From: Aliamphritea ceti
GTDB taxonomy: Bacteria; Pseudomonadota; Gammaproteobacteria; Pseudomonadales; Balneatricaceae
Assembly (NCBI RefSeq): GCF_024347215.1
Contig: NZ_AP025282.1
Coordinates: 3,782,001 to 3,846,000 of the forward strand
Length of the DNA stretch: 64,000 bases
Reading direction: 5' to 3'
Below are positions 8,750-16,680 of this stretch, one piece after another. Each line of letters opens with the position of its first letter. Position 1 is the stretch's first letter. The translations under genes were made by a program, and so were the position numbers. The notes below the pieces were generated by a model. That model saw only the letters and a program-made list of their open reading frames with translations, ran no database searches and was not told the DNA's origin.

Positions 8750-9208
8750 GTGAACCCGGTATATCAGGATATACATACGCAACTGGACGGTTTGCTAGAA
8801 GGTGAAACTAACTGGATCAGCAACCTGGCAAACACTTCTGCCCTGCTCTGGATGTACCTGCCAGATATTAACTGGGCTGGCTTTTATATCCGCAAAGGCG
8901 ACGAACTGGTACTGGGGCCATTCCAGGGCAAACCTGCCTGCACCCGTATTCCTATTGGCAGAGGTGTTTGCGGCACCGCTGCTGAAACGCTGGAGTCACA
9001 ACTGGTCGCTGATGTGCACGAATTTCCCGGACATATTGCCTGTGATGCAGAATCCAGGTCTGAAGTCGTAATTCCAATGATCCGTAACGGCAAACTCATT
9101 GCTGTTCTCGATGTAGACAGTCCGGAAACGTCACGTTTTACCAAAGGTGATGTTGAAGGCCTGGAAAAGGTTGTCGAAATCATTCTGCGCCACCAAACAG
9201 CAGAGTAA
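8750..9208 (+). CDS. msrC: Free methionine-(R)-sulfoxide reductase (GAF domain)
   Basis: 152 residues forming a single GAF domain. It shows the fRMsr signature WAGFYIRKGDELVLGPFQGKPAC, then GRGVCGTAAE and HIACDAESRSEVV, so the three conserved cysteines that carry out catalysis and resolution are all present. The enzyme reduces free (not protein-bound) methionine-R-sulfoxide in the cytosol with thioredoxin. The GTG start follows AGGTACTCCC, and no upstream ATG is in frame. It lies 4 bp before a Crp/Fnr-type regulator, with which it is probably co-transcribed. Confidence 0.93.
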   Translation: MNPVYQDIHTQLDGLLEGETNWISNLANTSALLWMYLPDINWAGFYIRKGDELVLGPFQGKPACTRIPIGRGVCGTAAETLESQLVADVHEFPGHIACDAESRSEVVIPMIRNGKLIAVLDVDSPETSRFTKGDVEGLEKVVEIILRHQTAE

Positions 9209-9212
9209 AGCT

Positions 9213-9815
9213 ATGCTGCCTGAAGTTATCCAGCAATATCCTGAGATTCAGGCGCCTGCCAATCAGGCACTGTTAACGCAGGGGCAACATTGTGAGAATT
9301 GTTTTGTAATTACTCAGGGTTGTGTAAAAGTTTTTGGCCGCTCCAGCGAAGGCCGGGAACTGGTTCTGTACAGAATTAACAGCGGTGAAATTTGTGTTCT
9401 CACTACTGCCTGCCTGCTCAGTAATGACAGTTTTCCAGCGGAAGCCGTCAGCGAATCCCCTGTTACAGCACGGGTTATTCCATTACAGGATTTCCGGCGC
9501 TTACTGGGGGAATCAGAAAGCTTCAGAGAATTCGTTTTCGACGGTTTCAGCCAGCGACTCGCTAACCTGATGCAGCAGCTGGAAAGCATTACGCTGGCAA
9601 GTGTCGATAAACGCTTGCTTAGCTACCTGCTGAATAATGCAGATTATAAAAACCAGCTAAGCGCTACTCATCAGTTCATTGCCATAGAAATTGGCAGCGC
9701 CCGGGAAGTAGTTAGCCGTCATCTGAAAAGTCTGGAAAAGCAGGGCTTACTCAAACTCCAGCGCGGCAGTGTTTTATTGCTCGACAGAGACGGCCTGCAA
9801 GCCCTCATAACATAG
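9213..9815 (+). CDS. Crp/Fnr-family transcriptional regulator
   Basis: 200 residues from the ATG at 9213, just after the msrC stop; an in-frame extension upstream would lie inside msrC and is rejected. An N-terminal cyclic-nucleotide-binding-like barrel (LTQGQHCENCFVITQGCVKVF, then LYRINSGEICVLTTACLL) is followed by a dimerisation helix and a C-terminal winged helix (FIAIEIGSAREVVSRHLKSLEKQGLL). It lacks the FNR N-terminal cysteine cluster, although scattered cysteines (CENC) are present. Its position after msrC suggests a redox or stress signal, but this is inference. Confidence 0.88.
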   Translation: MLPEVIQQYPEIQAPANQALLTQGQHCENCFVITQGCVKVFGRSSEGRELVLYRINSGEICVLTTACLLSNDSFPAEAVSESPVTARVIPLQDFRRLLGESESFREFVFDGFSQRLANLMQQLESITLASVDKRLLSYLLNNADYKNQLSATHQFIAIEIGSAREVVSRHLKSLEKQGLLKLQRGSVLLLDRDGLQALIT

Positions 9816-9847
9816 CATGACGTATCCATCTTAATGCCATGCTATGT
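9810..9847. repeat. 10-bp perfect inverted repeat after the Crp/Fnr gene
   Basis: The arms ACATAGCATG (9810-9819) and CATGCTATGT (9838-9847) are separated by 18 nt and begin at the stop codon of the Crp/Fnr gene. There is no T tract on either side, so a simple intrinsic terminator is not indicated. It may be a weak terminator between convergent genes or a protein site. Confidence 0.5.
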
Positions 9848-9860
9848 CATGCGAACGTCT

Positions 9861-10088
9861 TTAGGACCAGTAATTATTTGCCATCGCAACCGTCTGAAAG
9901 TTCGTTGCGATTACCTGCGAGGAAGCAATTAAGCTATTTGCATCCTGTTCGTATACCGGCCGTAATTTTTGCCTCACCTCATCCTTAGGCTGCGTGTATT
10001 TCACTCCCATTCTCGCCAGTTTTATCGCCAGCTCGTAGCCTGCCTGTGGGTCCTCGGTCTTCAAACTGGTTAGCCATTGCTGCTGCAT
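9861..10088 (-). CDS. Small hypothetical protein
   Basis: 75 residues, soluble and helical-looking, with YELAIKLARMGVKYTQPKDE and VYEQDANSLIASSQVIATNFQ. It has no signal peptide or cysteines, and I do not recognise a family. A good Shine-Dalgarno (GGGAGG, about 8 nt before ATG) supports a real gene. It lies 73 bp downstream of the catalase-like peroxidase on the same strand and may share its transcript. Confidence 0.6.
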   Translation of the reverse strand: MQQQWLTSLKTEDPQAGYELAIKLARMGVKYTQPKDEVRQKLRPVYEQDANSLIASSQVIATNFQTVAMANNYWS

Positions 10089-10161
10089 ATTTATGCCCTC
10101 CCGGGGTCAGTGATAATTTTAATAGCCGATCTGAGAAACAGACCGGTAAAATGCCTTCTAC

Positions 10162-11115
10162 TTATTGCTCCGACAGACGTCGGCCAAATGAAACGGCATA
10201 CGCATCACGTCGGGCCTGTAGAAGCGGATCGTTCGAAGGAAGAAAACCATCAGACAGTAATAGCGGATCATAATTAATGTTGCCGCACGTTCCCGGATGC
10301 TGGTCACTCACCGCATTCACTTTCAAGGTAGCCGCTACCAGCGTTTTATGATCTCCAGTCCATGCTATTGCGGCGTTATCAACAACATCATCCGGGTTAG
10401 CAAAGGTTACAACCATATCCCAGGCTAGCTGCTGGTCAGACATGTTCTGCTGCATATTCTTATAAAAGAAATCTTGCGCTTGTGGCTTAACAATACCTGG
10501 CAGGCCTCTTGGCACAAAAGCCCACCTGACAGCTGTTTTTTCACCTTTTTCACTAACCAGATAAAAACTGTTGATACTGTTATAAGTTGAAGCTTCATAA
10601 GGTGTCAGTTGCGTAGTCTTTTGTTTGGAATGCGCACTGAAACGCTGCAAGTCAGTATTTGAAGCTTTGAATGCTTTCACTGCCGCCTTACCTTGCGCTT
10701 TGGCCTGCATGAGCTCTGCAAACGCTTCTGGTGTGGCAACCGGGAAAAAATCCAGCGTGTTCATCGACATTCGGTGCTGCCTACCATCACTCAGGCTGAT
10801 CGAAAGCCCCATTCCGTACTCTGCCGGTACGTTATCAGCAGCTTGCGCATTTCCACCCTTATGAGAAAGCCGGCCAATCACCTGCGAGTCCTGTATAAAC
10901 AGAGGACTTGCAGAGTACTGCTGTATTGCAGTGCCTGCCGGGCTTAATGTTGCCGTGAAACAAAACCCTTTGGTGTGGTTACGCCGTTCACCGGCGGTTA
11001 CACCGAATACCTGTTCGAACGCATCAACCGTTTTCACAGCTGTAGATTCTGCAATGACTGGCATTGACTGAAAGATAAGTACCGAAGCACAAATTGAACT
11101 GTATTTTTTAATCAT
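10162..11115 (-). CDS. Catalase-related periplasmic peroxidase (SrpA-like haem protein)
   Basis: 317 residues from the ATG at 11115; an in-frame start at 11136 would add seven residues ahead of the basic signal-peptide start. A cleavable signal (MIKKYSSICASVLIFQSMPVIAE) points to the periplasm. RRNHTKGFCFTATLSPAG contains the distal histidine of the catalase-like SrpA family. The C-terminal DAYAVSFGRRLSEQ carries the likely haem-ligand tyrosine. These small relatives of catalase usually act as peroxidases. It is divergent from an OhrR-type regulator, with a strong operator between them. Confidence 0.85.
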   Translation of the reverse strand: MIKKYSSICASVLIFQSMPVIAESTAVKTVDAFEQVFGVTAGERRNHTKGFCFTATLSPAGTAIQQYSASPLFIQDSQVIGRLSHKGGNAQAADNVPAEYGMGLSISLSDGRQHRMSMNTLDFFPVATPEAFAELMQAKAQGKAAVKAFKASNTDLQRFSAHSKQKTTQLTPYEASTYNSINSFYLVSEKGEKTAVRWAFVPRGLPGIVKPQAQDFFYKNMQQNMSDQQLAWDMVVTFANPDDVVDNAAIAWTGDHKTLVAATLKVNAVSDQHPGTCGNINYDPLLLSDGFLPSNDPLLQARRDAYAVSFGRRLSEQ

Positions 11116-11190
11116 GACATCACCCTTTAACTGCAAATATAAAGCTCGTTTCTATTAACAAACGATCAATCAAAATTTATTAGCTCACGA

Positions 11191-11210
11191 ATAGTTAGTA
11201 CACTAACTAT
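11191..11210. promoter_or_regulatory. Palindromic operator for the MarR/OhrR-type regulator
   Basis: ATAGTTAGT-AC-ACTAACTAT is a perfect 9-bp inverted repeat with a 2-bp centre. It sits midway between the peroxidase start (11115) and the regulator start (11288). The size and symmetry fit a MarR dimer site, so autoregulation and peroxide-linked repression of the peroxidase are inferred. Confidence 0.8.
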
Positions 11211-11287
11211 ACGTCAGCAAATCTTGCATGTCTAATGATTAGCCATCAGAATATCTGTCATCATTGACCAATCAGGGATCAGACACT

Positions 11288-11701
11288 TTGTCGGCAGCCA
11301 AGTTAAATGACCAGCTTTGCTTTGCAATCTACTCTGCTTCAAGCCATATGACCGCGATATATCGGCCGTTACTTGAACCTTTAGATCTCACCTATACACA
11401 GTTCATCGTGCTGATGGCGCTCTGGGAAGAGGATCAGGTTTCCATTAGCCAGCTCGCTAACCGTGCTGGACTAAGCAAAGCAACTATGACGCCTCTCTTA
11501 AAGCGCCTGGAACAGAAAGGTTTAATAAAGCGTGAACTCAGTCCGGACAGCGAACGGCAAAAACAGATTGTGCTGACAACTGAAGGGCAAAAAATCTCTG
11601 AACGCAGTGAAGCCATCACCAAACAGGCTTTCTGCGATACAGGTTTAGACGCTGCAGAAGCAAAGCAAATGATTCAGCTATGTAATAAATTACTCAGTTA
11701 A
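11288..11701 (+). CDS. MarR-family regulator, OhrR-like redox sensor
   Basis: 137 residues from a TTG at 11288, chosen because AGGGA lies about 9 nt upstream; another TTG at 11264 lacks such a site. The N-terminal DQLCFAIYSASSHM aligns with the OhrR sensing-cysteine segment (LCFALY), whose cysteine is oxidised by organic hydroperoxides. It is followed by YRPLLEPLDLTYTQFIVLMALWE and the winged helix ISQLANRAGLSKATMTPLLKRLE. OhrR normally controls ohr. Here the neighbour is a catalase-like peroxidase, suggesting a rewired target. Confidence 0.88.
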   Translation: MSAAKLNDQLCFAIYSASSHMTAIYRPLLEPLDLTYTQFIVLMALWEEDQVSISQLANRAGLSKATMTPLLKRLEQKGLIKRELSPDSERQKQIVLTTEGQKISERSEAITKQAFCDTGLDAAEAKQMIQLCNKLLS

Positions 11702-11777
11702 AAGCTGTGTGACTTAGTCACAGATCTCTCCCCTTCCAGCTATATACACTGCTGGTAAAACTAAAGGAGAGACACCC

Positions 11778-11975
11778 ATGCCTAAAAATCTTGGAAACCT
11801 GGACCGTAGCCTGCGACTTATTGCAGGCCTGATATTAATCAGCCTGGTATTTATTGGCCCGCAAACAGCCTGGGGCTGGGTAGGAATAATCGGAGTGCTG
11901 ACAGCAGCTATCGGATACTGCCCGCTTTATAGTCTGTTCGGGTTCAAGAGCTGCCCGCTGAAGCACAACAGCTAA
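11778..11975 (+). CDS. DUF2892 (YgaP-like) inner-membrane protein
   Basis: 65 residues starting NLGNLDRSLRLIAGLILI, the hallmark of the DUF2892 family, with two membrane segments and the typical GYCPLYSLFG turn. Members occur alone or fused to rhodanese domains; the role is poorly known, and sulfur-linked functions are suspected for the fused forms. A strong AAAGGAGAG ribosome site precedes the ATG, and a terminator follows at 11988. Confidence 0.88.
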   Translation: MPKNLGNLDRSLRLIAGLILISLVFIGPQTAWGWVGIIGVLTAAIGYCPLYSLFGFKSCPLKHNS

Positions 11976-11987
11976 ATATAGCCAGAT

Positions 11988-12011
11988 AGCGGGCTTTACG
12001 GCCCGCTTTTA
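11988..12011 (+). terminator. Intrinsic terminator after the DUF2892 gene
   Basis: The stem AGCGGGC/GCCCGCT with a 6-nt loop is followed by TTTT, 12 bp after the stop codon. It lies between convergent genes. Confidence 0.85.
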
Positions 12012-12023
12012 TCTTCACTTCCT

Positions 12024-12533
12024 CTAAGACGCACTTATACCCAGCTGCCGTAATCTGGCCTTAACTGAAGGCACCTCATCCCTCATGGCTATTCGGATGA
12101 ATGCATCTGCTTCTTCCCTGTACTGCGGATATTGCTCACTCAGCAAATAAAACCCACCGTAACTCCAGGCACGAACGAATTTATTGCTGTCCTGCAGCCC
12201 ACTCCGTAACCAATATTCCAGCACTGTTACCGATTCAGCCGGAATCTGAATATGCGGCAAAATCTGCAGCAGATGTAACCGGCTCTGCCAGCTCTGCAAT
12301 TGTCCGGCCTGAGCCAACAGATCCGCCAACTGCTCAGCAGACAGATCAGGTGATGTCTGCCGTTCGGCCCCATACTTTAATAACCAGCTGGCCCCTGGCT
12401 GGCAGTTCCCATAGGCTAATAAAGCAATTAACTGATCGGCAAAATCCGGCGCCTCTACATATTCCCGGTAAGCCGTTTTCAATGCTTCGGTATCGTTACC
12501 ATCCCAGGTCTTTATGACAGTCTGCAGGCTCAC
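12024..12533 (-). CDS. HEAT-like repeat hypothetical protein
   Basis: 169 residues, alpha-helical, rich in paired Leu/Ala helices (FADQLIALLAYGNC, LADLLAQAGQLQSWQSRLHLLQILP, KFVRAWSYGGFYLLSEQYPQYREEA). It ends VPSVKARLRQLGIS, like the last helix pair of HEAT/Armadillo-type scaffolds. There is no signal peptide. The gene ends 12 bp before the GntR regulator stop side and reads in the same direction, so it may be downstream in that transcript. Its function is unknown. Confidence 0.7.
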   Translation of the reverse strand: MSLQTVIKTWDGNDTEALKTAYREYVEAPDFADQLIALLAYGNCQPGASWLLKYGAERQTSPDLSAEQLADLLAQAGQLQSWQSRLHLLQILPHIQIPAESVTVLEYWLRSGLQDSNKFVRAWSYGGFYLLSEQYPQYREEADAFIRIAMRDEVPSVKARLRQLGISAS

Positions 12534-12545
12534 AACAGCCTCCGC

Positions 12546-13238
12546 TTATTCATTCGCGCTCAGCTGCTTAAGCGTATAGAGAATATGATTGGTTGCAGCT
12601 TCTCTGGCAGCATCCGGATCCCGCGCCATAACAGCCTGATGAATGCTGGCATGCTGGGCCCGAATACCATCAGGATAACGGCCACGTTTTTTCAGCGTGC
12701 GGGAAAGCACACCGTAAATCGCATTAAAAAACCGGCTATAAAAAATTTCGCTGAACGACACCACTAATAAGTGCTGAGATGCTTCTGCGATCAGCATATG
12801 AAAGCGCAGATCTTCCTTCGCCTTGGCTAAAGTTGTCTCGCCTTTATCCCGCTTCAGCAATTGCTGATATTCCTTATCAACCCGCTCCAGCTGAGCATCT
12901 GTAGCCCGCAGAGCAGCATAGTATGCAGCCTCTCCTTCCAGCATCGCACGAACCTCGAGCACCTGCTGCTGAAACTCCGGATTATCGCCAAGCCCTTCCA
13001 GCGGCATATCGAAACAAACTTCCAGCAAGTTATTACAGTATGTTTTGCCACCCGGCCGTACGTTGATAAAGCCTTCACTTTCCAGTTGCCCCATGGCTTC
13101 ACGTACAGTTGAACGCGACAAGCTAAGGCTTTCAGACATGCTTCGCTGTGACGACAACGCCTGCCCGGGCAGATATTCGCCGCGGAAAAACGCCTGTTTT
13201 ATGTCCTGTACTAACTGATCGCTACGCGAAATAGCCAT
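12546..13238 (-). CDS. GntR/FadR-family regulator of L-lactate utilisation
   Basis: 230 residues with an N-terminal GntR winged helix (LSSQRSMSESLSLSRSTVREAM, ESEGFINVRPGGKTY) and a C-terminal FCD metabolite-binding domain with the metal-ligand histidines (RFHMLIAEAS, RAQHASIHQAV). It is transcribed divergently from lutABC with an AATTGGTCAGACCGGT operator between them. By position and family (LldR/LutR) it probably represses lutABC until lactate is present; the ligand itself cannot be read from sequence. Confidence 0.88.
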   Translation of the reverse strand: MAISRSDQLVQDIKQAFFRGEYLPGQALSSQRSMSESLSLSRSTVREAMGQLESEGFINVRPGGKTYCNNLLEVCFDMPLEGLGDNPEFQQQVLEVRAMLEGEAAYYAALRATDAQLERVDKEYQQLLKRDKGETTLAKAKEDLRFHMLIAEASQHLLVVSFSEIFYSRFFNAIYGVLSRTLKKRGRYPDGIRAQHASIHQAVMARDPDAAREAATNHILYTLKQLSANE

Positions 13239-13318
13239 ACTTTCACTTTCCTGAATTCAAAGCAGAAATAGCCGTATATCTGTGACTGGCCCGTTTTTAT
13301 TCCGAGAGTATAAACCAA

Positions 13319-13334
13319 AATTGGTCAGACCGGT
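13319..13334. promoter_or_regulatory. Putative GntR/LldR operator upstream of lutABC
   Basis: AATTGGTCAGACCGGT matches the TGGT-N3-ACC form used by PdhR/LldR-type FadR-subfamily regulators. It lies between the divergent regulator and lutA. Confidence 0.6.
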
Positions 13335-13484
13335 TTTTCAGGTAACGTTTCTTTTTATCCGCCCCTTCTCTATCGTGCATAAACAGACCGGCTACATGAC
13401 CGGATCGATAAGAGCCAACAACAAGAAAACGATATACGGAATTCCGGCTTAAGTTTGCCACCGTCATTATCGGGGAAGTGCCAT

Positions 13485-14417
13485 ATGCCTCAGCAACACC
13501 CATCAGAAAAGCCGTCACCGAATGTCGGTCTGTTCATTACCTGTCTGGCAGATATGTTTCGTCCCAGCATTGGTTTTGCCACCGTCAAACTGCTGGAACA
13601 AACCGGCTGCCGCGTCAGCGTACCGGAACAGCAAACCTGCTGTGGCCAGCCTGCCTATAACACCGGTGACCGGCGTACCAGCGCGGAAATAGCCCGCATG
13701 ACTATTGATGCGTTTGCCGGTTATGAATATTTGGTAGCGCCTTCCGGTTCCTGTGTTGGCATGATTAAGTATTACCCTGAGCTATTTGATAAAGAAGATC
13801 CTTACCAGCAACTGGCGCAGGAACTGGCGGATCGCAGCTATGAAATTACCAGCTTCCTGTTCGACGTTATTGGCCTGGAAGCCCTGCAACAACAATTACA
13901 GCAATTAAGTATTCCCCGTACGATTACTTATCACGACTCATGCTCAGGCCTGCGACAACTAGGCATCAAACAACAGCCCAGAGAGCTACTGAAACAAATC
14001 GACGGCCTGCAAATTGAGGAAATGACTGAAGCTGAAACCTGTTGCGGTTTTGGCGGCACTTTCTGCGTCAAATACCCGGAAATATCCAACCGGATGGTAA
14101 GCAACAAATCCGAATTCATTAATGACAGTGGTGCCGACACCTTAGTCGGTGGCGACCTTGGCTGCTTGCTGAACATGGCAGGCAAACTGCAGCGACAAAC
14201 CAAAGATGCACCAGGAGAATTGGTTGAAGCCCGTCACGTGGTTGAACTGCTTGCCGATATGCTCGACATTCCAGGCATTGGCGAACAAGAAGTTCGCCAG
14301 TTAAAAGACAACGTTTCCGCTAAAAATTATGCACTTGCTTCTGAATTAAAAAGCTCTGAACTAACAGGCTCTGAATTAAAAACTTCAGCAATCACAGCAG
14401 AACAGGAGGCAAAATAA
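13485..14417 (+). CDS. lutA: L-lactate oxidation complex subunit LutA (CCG Fe-S protein)
   Basis: 310 residues from the ATG at 13485, which follows GGGGAAG. Two cysteine-rich CCG domains are visible: TCCGQPAYN with CLADMF upstream, and DSCSGL...CCGFGGTFCVKYPEIS. These motifs bind iron-sulfur clusters in the LutABC (LldEFG) L-lactate dehydrogenase, a flavin-free alternative to LldD that oxidises L-lactate to pyruvate at the membrane. The last 25 residues (SELKSSELTGSELKTS) form an unusual low-complexity tail. It lies 4 bp before lutB. Confidence 0.93.
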   Translation: MPQQHPSEKPSPNVGLFITCLADMFRPSIGFATVKLLEQTGCRVSVPEQQTCCGQPAYNTGDRRTSAEIARMTIDAFAGYEYLVAPSGSCVGMIKYYPELFDKEDPYQQLAQELADRSYEITSFLFDVIGLEALQQQLQQLSIPRTITYHDSCSGLRQLGIKQQPRELLKQIDGLQIEEMTEAETCCGFGGTFCVKYPEISNRMVSNKSEFINDSGADTLVGGDLGCLLNMAGKLQRQTKDAPGELVEARHVVELLADMLDIPGIGEQEVRQLKDNVSAKNYALASELKSSELTGSELKTSAITAEQEAK

Positions 14418-14421
14418 CATC

Positions 14422-15867
14422 ATGGATATTAATACTCCGTTCTTCAAAGCACGTGCCAGCGAAGCGCTTCAGGATGAAAACCTGCAACAGGCGTTGGGCA
14501 ATCTGAAACAGGGCTTTCCTCACAAGCGCGCAATTGCCGTGGAACGCATGCCGGAATTTGACGACCTGCGAGACCAGGGCCGGGATCTGAAAAACCATAT
14601 TCTTGAACATCTGGATCTGTATCTGGAACAGTTTGAAAGCAAAGTCACTGAAAATGGCGGCCATGTTCACTGGGCCCGTACCGGTGAAGATGCTAACCAG
14701 ATCATTCTAGACATCTGCCAACAAGTAAATGCCAAAACCGTCACTAAAGGTAAATCGATGGTTTCTGAGGAAACCGGACTCAACGATTATCTGGAAAAGA
14801 ATGGTATCCAGCCGGTGGAAACAGACCTCGGCGAATACATTTTACAGCTGCGCGGCGATCACCCAAGTCATATCATCGCACCGGCCATTCACCTAAATCT
14901 GGAAGATGTTTCTGAAGCCTTCCACCAGCATCATAACAAACCGAAATCTGATGATCCGGTTACCCTGATGCAGGAAGCCCGGGATGCATTACGGGAAAAG
15001 TTTGTCGTTGCTGATGTCGGAATTACCGGCGCAAATTTCTGTGTCGCAGAAACTGGCTCAACCATTATTGTCACCAACGAAGGTAATGGTGACCTGACCC
15101 AAACCTTGCCAAAAACCCATATCGTCATCACCTCTATCGAAAAAGTGGTGCCAACACTGGAAGACATGACGTTGTTCCTGCGTTTGCTGGCCCGTTCAGC
15201 AACCGGGCAGGAGTTTACTGTTTATAACACGCTGTCATCGGGCCCGCGCCGCGAAGGTGATCAGGATGGTCCTGAAAACTTCCACGTAGTACTGGTAGAT
15301 AACGGCCGCAGTGAAATGGTCGGCAGCCAGTTCCAGGATATGCTTCGCTGTATTCGTTGCTCAGCCTGCATGAACCATTGTCCGGTGTATGGTGCTGTTG
15401 GTGGCCACAGCTACGGCTGGGTGTACCCAGGCCCGATGGGCTCAGTACTGACACCGAAAATGATCGGCATTGAAAAAGGCGCAGCCCTGCCAAACGCCTC
15501 AACTTTTTGCGGAAAGTGCGAGTCCGTCTGCCCGGTACGTATTCCGTTACCTAAGCTAATGCGTCACTGGCGGGAAGATGAATTCAGTAAACACCTGACA
15601 CCTAAGGCAGCCCGTTACGGCCTTAGCAGCTGGGCCTTTTTAGCAAAACGCCCAACGCTTTATCGTCAGTTCACCAAGCTTTCAAGCTGGGGGCTGAAGC
15701 TATTAGCCAACAGCAGCTTTGGCGGCGACAAAGGCAAGCTGGAGAAAATCCCGCTGGCAGGTGGCTGGACCGATTTCAGGGACATGCCAGCTCCTCAGGG
15801 TGAAACCTTTATGCAGCAGTGGAAACAACGCCAGGCCGCCAACCAGACTGACGGAGAATCCTCATGA
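14422..15867 (+). CDS. lutB: L-lactate oxidation complex subunit LutB
   Basis: 481 residues. An N-terminal LUD-type domain (HWARTGEDANQIILDICQ, KGKSMVSEETGLNDYL) is followed by two 4Fe-4S motifs, CIRCSACMNHCPVYGAVGG and FCGKCESVCPVRIPLPKLM, and a C-terminal DUF3390-like tail. It is thought to carry electrons from lactate to the respiratory chain. The ATG follows AACAGGAGGCAAAATAACATC. It overlaps lutC by 4 bp. Confidence 0.95.
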   Translation: MDINTPFFKARASEALQDENLQQALGNLKQGFPHKRAIAVERMPEFDDLRDQGRDLKNHILEHLDLYLEQFESKVTENGGHVHWARTGEDANQIILDICQQVNAKTVTKGKSMVSEETGLNDYLEKNGIQPVETDLGEYILQLRGDHPSHIIAPAIHLNLEDVSEAFHQHHNKPKSDDPVTLMQEARDALREKFVVADVGITGANFCVAETGSTIIVTNEGNGDLTQTLPKTHIVITSIEKVVPTLEDMTLFLRLLARSATGQEFTVYNTLSSGPRREGDQDGPENFHVVLVDNGRSEMVGSQFQDMLRCIRCSACMNHCPVYGAVGGHSYGWVYPGPMGSVLTPKMIGIEKGAALPNASTFCGKCESVCPVRIPLPKLMRHWREDEFSKHLTPKAARYGLSSWAFLAKRPTLYRQFTKLSSWGLKLLANSSFGGDKGKLEKIPLAGGWTDFRDMPAPQGETFMQQWKQRQAANQTDGESS

Positions 15868-16541
15868 GCCGTGCTGAAATTTTTGCCAATATCCACCGTG
15901 GCCTTGGCCGTGAAATACCAACAGATGAGCAGCGTCAAACCGTACAGAACCGGCTCAAAGCAAAGGCTGACAACATTATTCCGGCCCGTGCACAATTACC
16001 TCAGCCACAGCAGATAGAACTGTTTAAAAGCATGGCGACAGAAGCCGCCGCTGAACTAATTGAGTTGGACACACTGGAACAATTGCCTGCCGCTTGCGAT
16101 GACTGGCTGAAAACACAGAATCTTAACGAATTTATCTGTGCCAGCGACCCACAACTGGAAGCTCTGGACTGGACAGTTATCAGCGCAGCCCGACAGCAGA
16201 GAGTGGCACAGGTCGGCGATATGGCCGCTCTGACCACCAGCTTTGCAGGCATTGCTGAAACCGGCACGCTAATGCTGTACTCACGGCCGGAGAGCCCGAC
16301 AACGCTTAACTTCTTGCCAGATAATCATCTGGTGGTATTACACGAGAAAGATATTCTCGGCGTATATGAAGAAGCCTGGAAGAAGCTGCGCAACCATTGC
16401 CAGACTGATGACGGATTACTGAAGCTACCCCGCACGGTAAATATGATTACCGGTCCTTCGCGCAGCGCAGATATTGAACAAACACTACTGATGGGCGCCC
16501 ATGGCCCTAAGCAACTGGTGATCTTTATCATTAAAGGTTAA
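15864..16541 (+). CDS. lutC: L-lactate oxidation complex subunit LutC (LUD domain)
   Basis: 225 residues with one LUD domain. The core AALTTSFAGIAETGTLMLYS and the C-terminal MITGPSRSADIEQTLLMGAHGPKQL are diagnostic of LutC/YkgG. It has no cysteine motif, as in the family. It starts with the ATG overlapping the lutB stop (ATGA), so translation is coupled. A terminator follows at 16621. Confidence 0.95.
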   Translation: MSRAEIFANIHRGLGREIPTDEQRQTVQNRLKAKADNIIPARAQLPQPQQIELFKSMATEAAAELIELDTLEQLPAACDDWLKTQNLNEFICASDPQLEALDWTVISAARQQRVAQVGDMAALTTSFAGIAETGTLMLYSRPESPTTLNFLPDNHLVVLHEKDILGVYEEAWKKLRNHCQTDDGLLKLPRTVNMITGPSRSADIEQTLLMGAHGPKQLVIFIIKG

Positions 16542-16620
16542 GCAGCGCTTCACAATACTAACGATATTGTCAGTAACTGTATTCAGCAGGTTTGATGATC
16601 TTTTGCTGAAGCTAGCAAAC

Positions 16621-16647
16621 ACCCGCCAGTCCCCCGGCGGGTTGTTT
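16621..16647 (+). terminator. Intrinsic terminator after lutC
   Basis: ACCCGCC/GGCGGGT with an 8-nt loop and a following TGTTTTT, between the convergent lutC and flagellin genes. Confidence 0.85.
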
Positions 16648-16680
16648 TTCTAATAAGAAATACTTAAGAATACAAAATGG

